64,000 bases of DNA from Streptococcus suis (GTDB lineage: Bacteria; Bacillota; Bacilli; Lactobacillales; Streptococcaceae), in the NCBI RefSeq assembly GCF_019856455.1, contig NZ_CP082205.1:372001-436000 (forward strand), given 5' to 3'. The stretch's first letter is position 1, and every line of letters starts with the position of its first letter. The notes under the pieces were generated by a model. The model was given only the letters and a program-made list of their open reading frames with translations, did not search any database and was not told the origin of the DNA. The position numbers were made by a program, and so were the translations under genes. This document shows positions 63,497 to 64,000 of this stretch, one piece after another.

Positions 63497-63997
63497 CTAT
63501 TGCTCACCCATCAACCGCATGATGTCATCAGGGCTTTCCTTACAGCCTCTAGCAACCCAGGTTTTGAGCACTCGGAAAAATCCTCCTACGATAAATTGCA
63601 GGTGAAAATCATCAGTCATGTCCCCCAGCCTTTCTTTGAAATAGCGATCCAAGACCTCCTCGAGCAAGTAGTCCAAATGGTTGGCAGTCAATAAGCGAAT
63701 CTTATCCTGTTGCTCATACCAAAAGTCAAAAAATTGCCGTAAAGCTAGTAAGAGATGGGCATCTGACCAATCCGACAAGTCAATCTGCCGATTGGTCAAC
63801 CAGGCTTGCAATTCCAAGTTGAAGGACCGTTCGAGAACCTCTTCCTTATTAGAAAAGTTCCTATAAAAAGTTACTCGACCGATGCCAGCTCGCTCCACCA
63901 ACTCTGACACACTAACCTTTTCAAAGGATTTGTCTTCCAACAACTCCCACAGAGCCTCCACGACACTCTCCACAAATAACGACTCTTTCCGCTTCAC
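63497..63997 (-). CDS. TetR/AcrR-family regulator, 5' end near window edge
   Basis: 166 aa from a GTG at 63997, three bases from the window end, so the true start may lie outside. HTH: KVSVSELVERAGIGRVTFYRNFSNKEEVL. C-terminal TetR-like domain. Target unknown. Confidence 0.8.
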   Translation of the reverse strand: MKRKESLFVESVVEALWELLEDKSFEKVSVSELVERAGIGRVTFYRNFSNKEEVLERSFNLELQAWLTNRQIDLSDWSDAHLLLALRQFFDFWYEQQDKIRLLTANHLDYLLEEVLDRYFKERLGDMTDDFHLQFIVGGFFRVLKTWVARGCKESPDDIMRLMGEQ

Positions 63998-64000
63998 TCT

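Overview
The window reads as a chromosomal segment of a streptococcus, most likely Streptococcus suis or a close relative. This rests on low-GC codon use, a complete streptococcal mevalonate operon, a giant YSIRK/LPXTG wall-anchored protein, the hrcA-grpE-dnaK-dnaJ order with CIRCE elements, a PerR/PmtA pair and a SirTM-macrodomain operon. Species is inferred from gene content; no database search was possible.

Layout. 0-4.5 kb: mevalonate-to-IPP operon (mvaK1, mvaD, mvaK2, fni). 4.8-7.6 kb: decayed Rpn nuclease gene, a complete IS982-type element with a 7-bp target duplication, a tetranucleotide-repeat mini-ORF with its own promoter and terminator, and a tandemly duplicated orphan piece of an IS110/IS1111 element. 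7.8-20.1 kb: one giant surface protein (about 4050 aa) preceded by an overlapping 35-codon leader ORF. 20.2-24.3 kb: IS66 remnant and IS630 element that cut off ada at the end of an alkA-ogt-ada alkylation-repair operon. 24.4-30.5 kb: frameshifted AraC regulator, UPF0237/UPF0210 pair, phosphoglycerate-mutase-like enzyme, and a nonsense-disrupted ABC exporter divergent from an Rgg regulator. 30.6-32.5 kb: an IS110/IS1111 element inside a 15-bp inverted-repeat (MITE-like) element. 32.5-39 kb: small secreted peptide, PadR/DUF2812 pair, heat-shock genes. 39.1-46.7 kb: extended SirTM operon (lipoyl/octanoyl transferase, OYE, LLM, GcvH-L, Zn-macrodomain, SirTM, lipoate ligase, then an amidase). 46.8-52 kb: amino-acid ABC transporter (no ATPase seen), XRE/DUF2975 pair, pmtA-perR. 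52-55.2 kb: truA-pdxK/thiD-ECF S component-UPF0340-DUF1349. 55.8-60.3 kb: Rrf2 regulator and a four-gene oxidoreductase operon with matching operators. 60.4-64 kb: TetR repressor divergent from a flavin-oxidase pair (one frameshifted), then another TetR running off the end.

How they work together: several modules handle electrophile, oxidative and alkylation stress (SirTM operon, PerR/PmtA, Rrf2 and TetR flavin-enzyme operons, alkA-ogt). Many accessory genes are freshly broken: rpn, ada, araC, the ABC ATPase, nmo and the IS66 transposase.

The most unusual signal is the non-coding right end of the IS110-like element. It can fold into hairpins whose loop or neighbouring sequence matches both the element's own right terminus (ATATCAG) and the 8 bases abutting its left end (CTTATAGA), as expected of a bridge/seek RNA. 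Two tandem orphan copies of this non-coding region, without any transposase, lie upstream of the giant adhesin gene.
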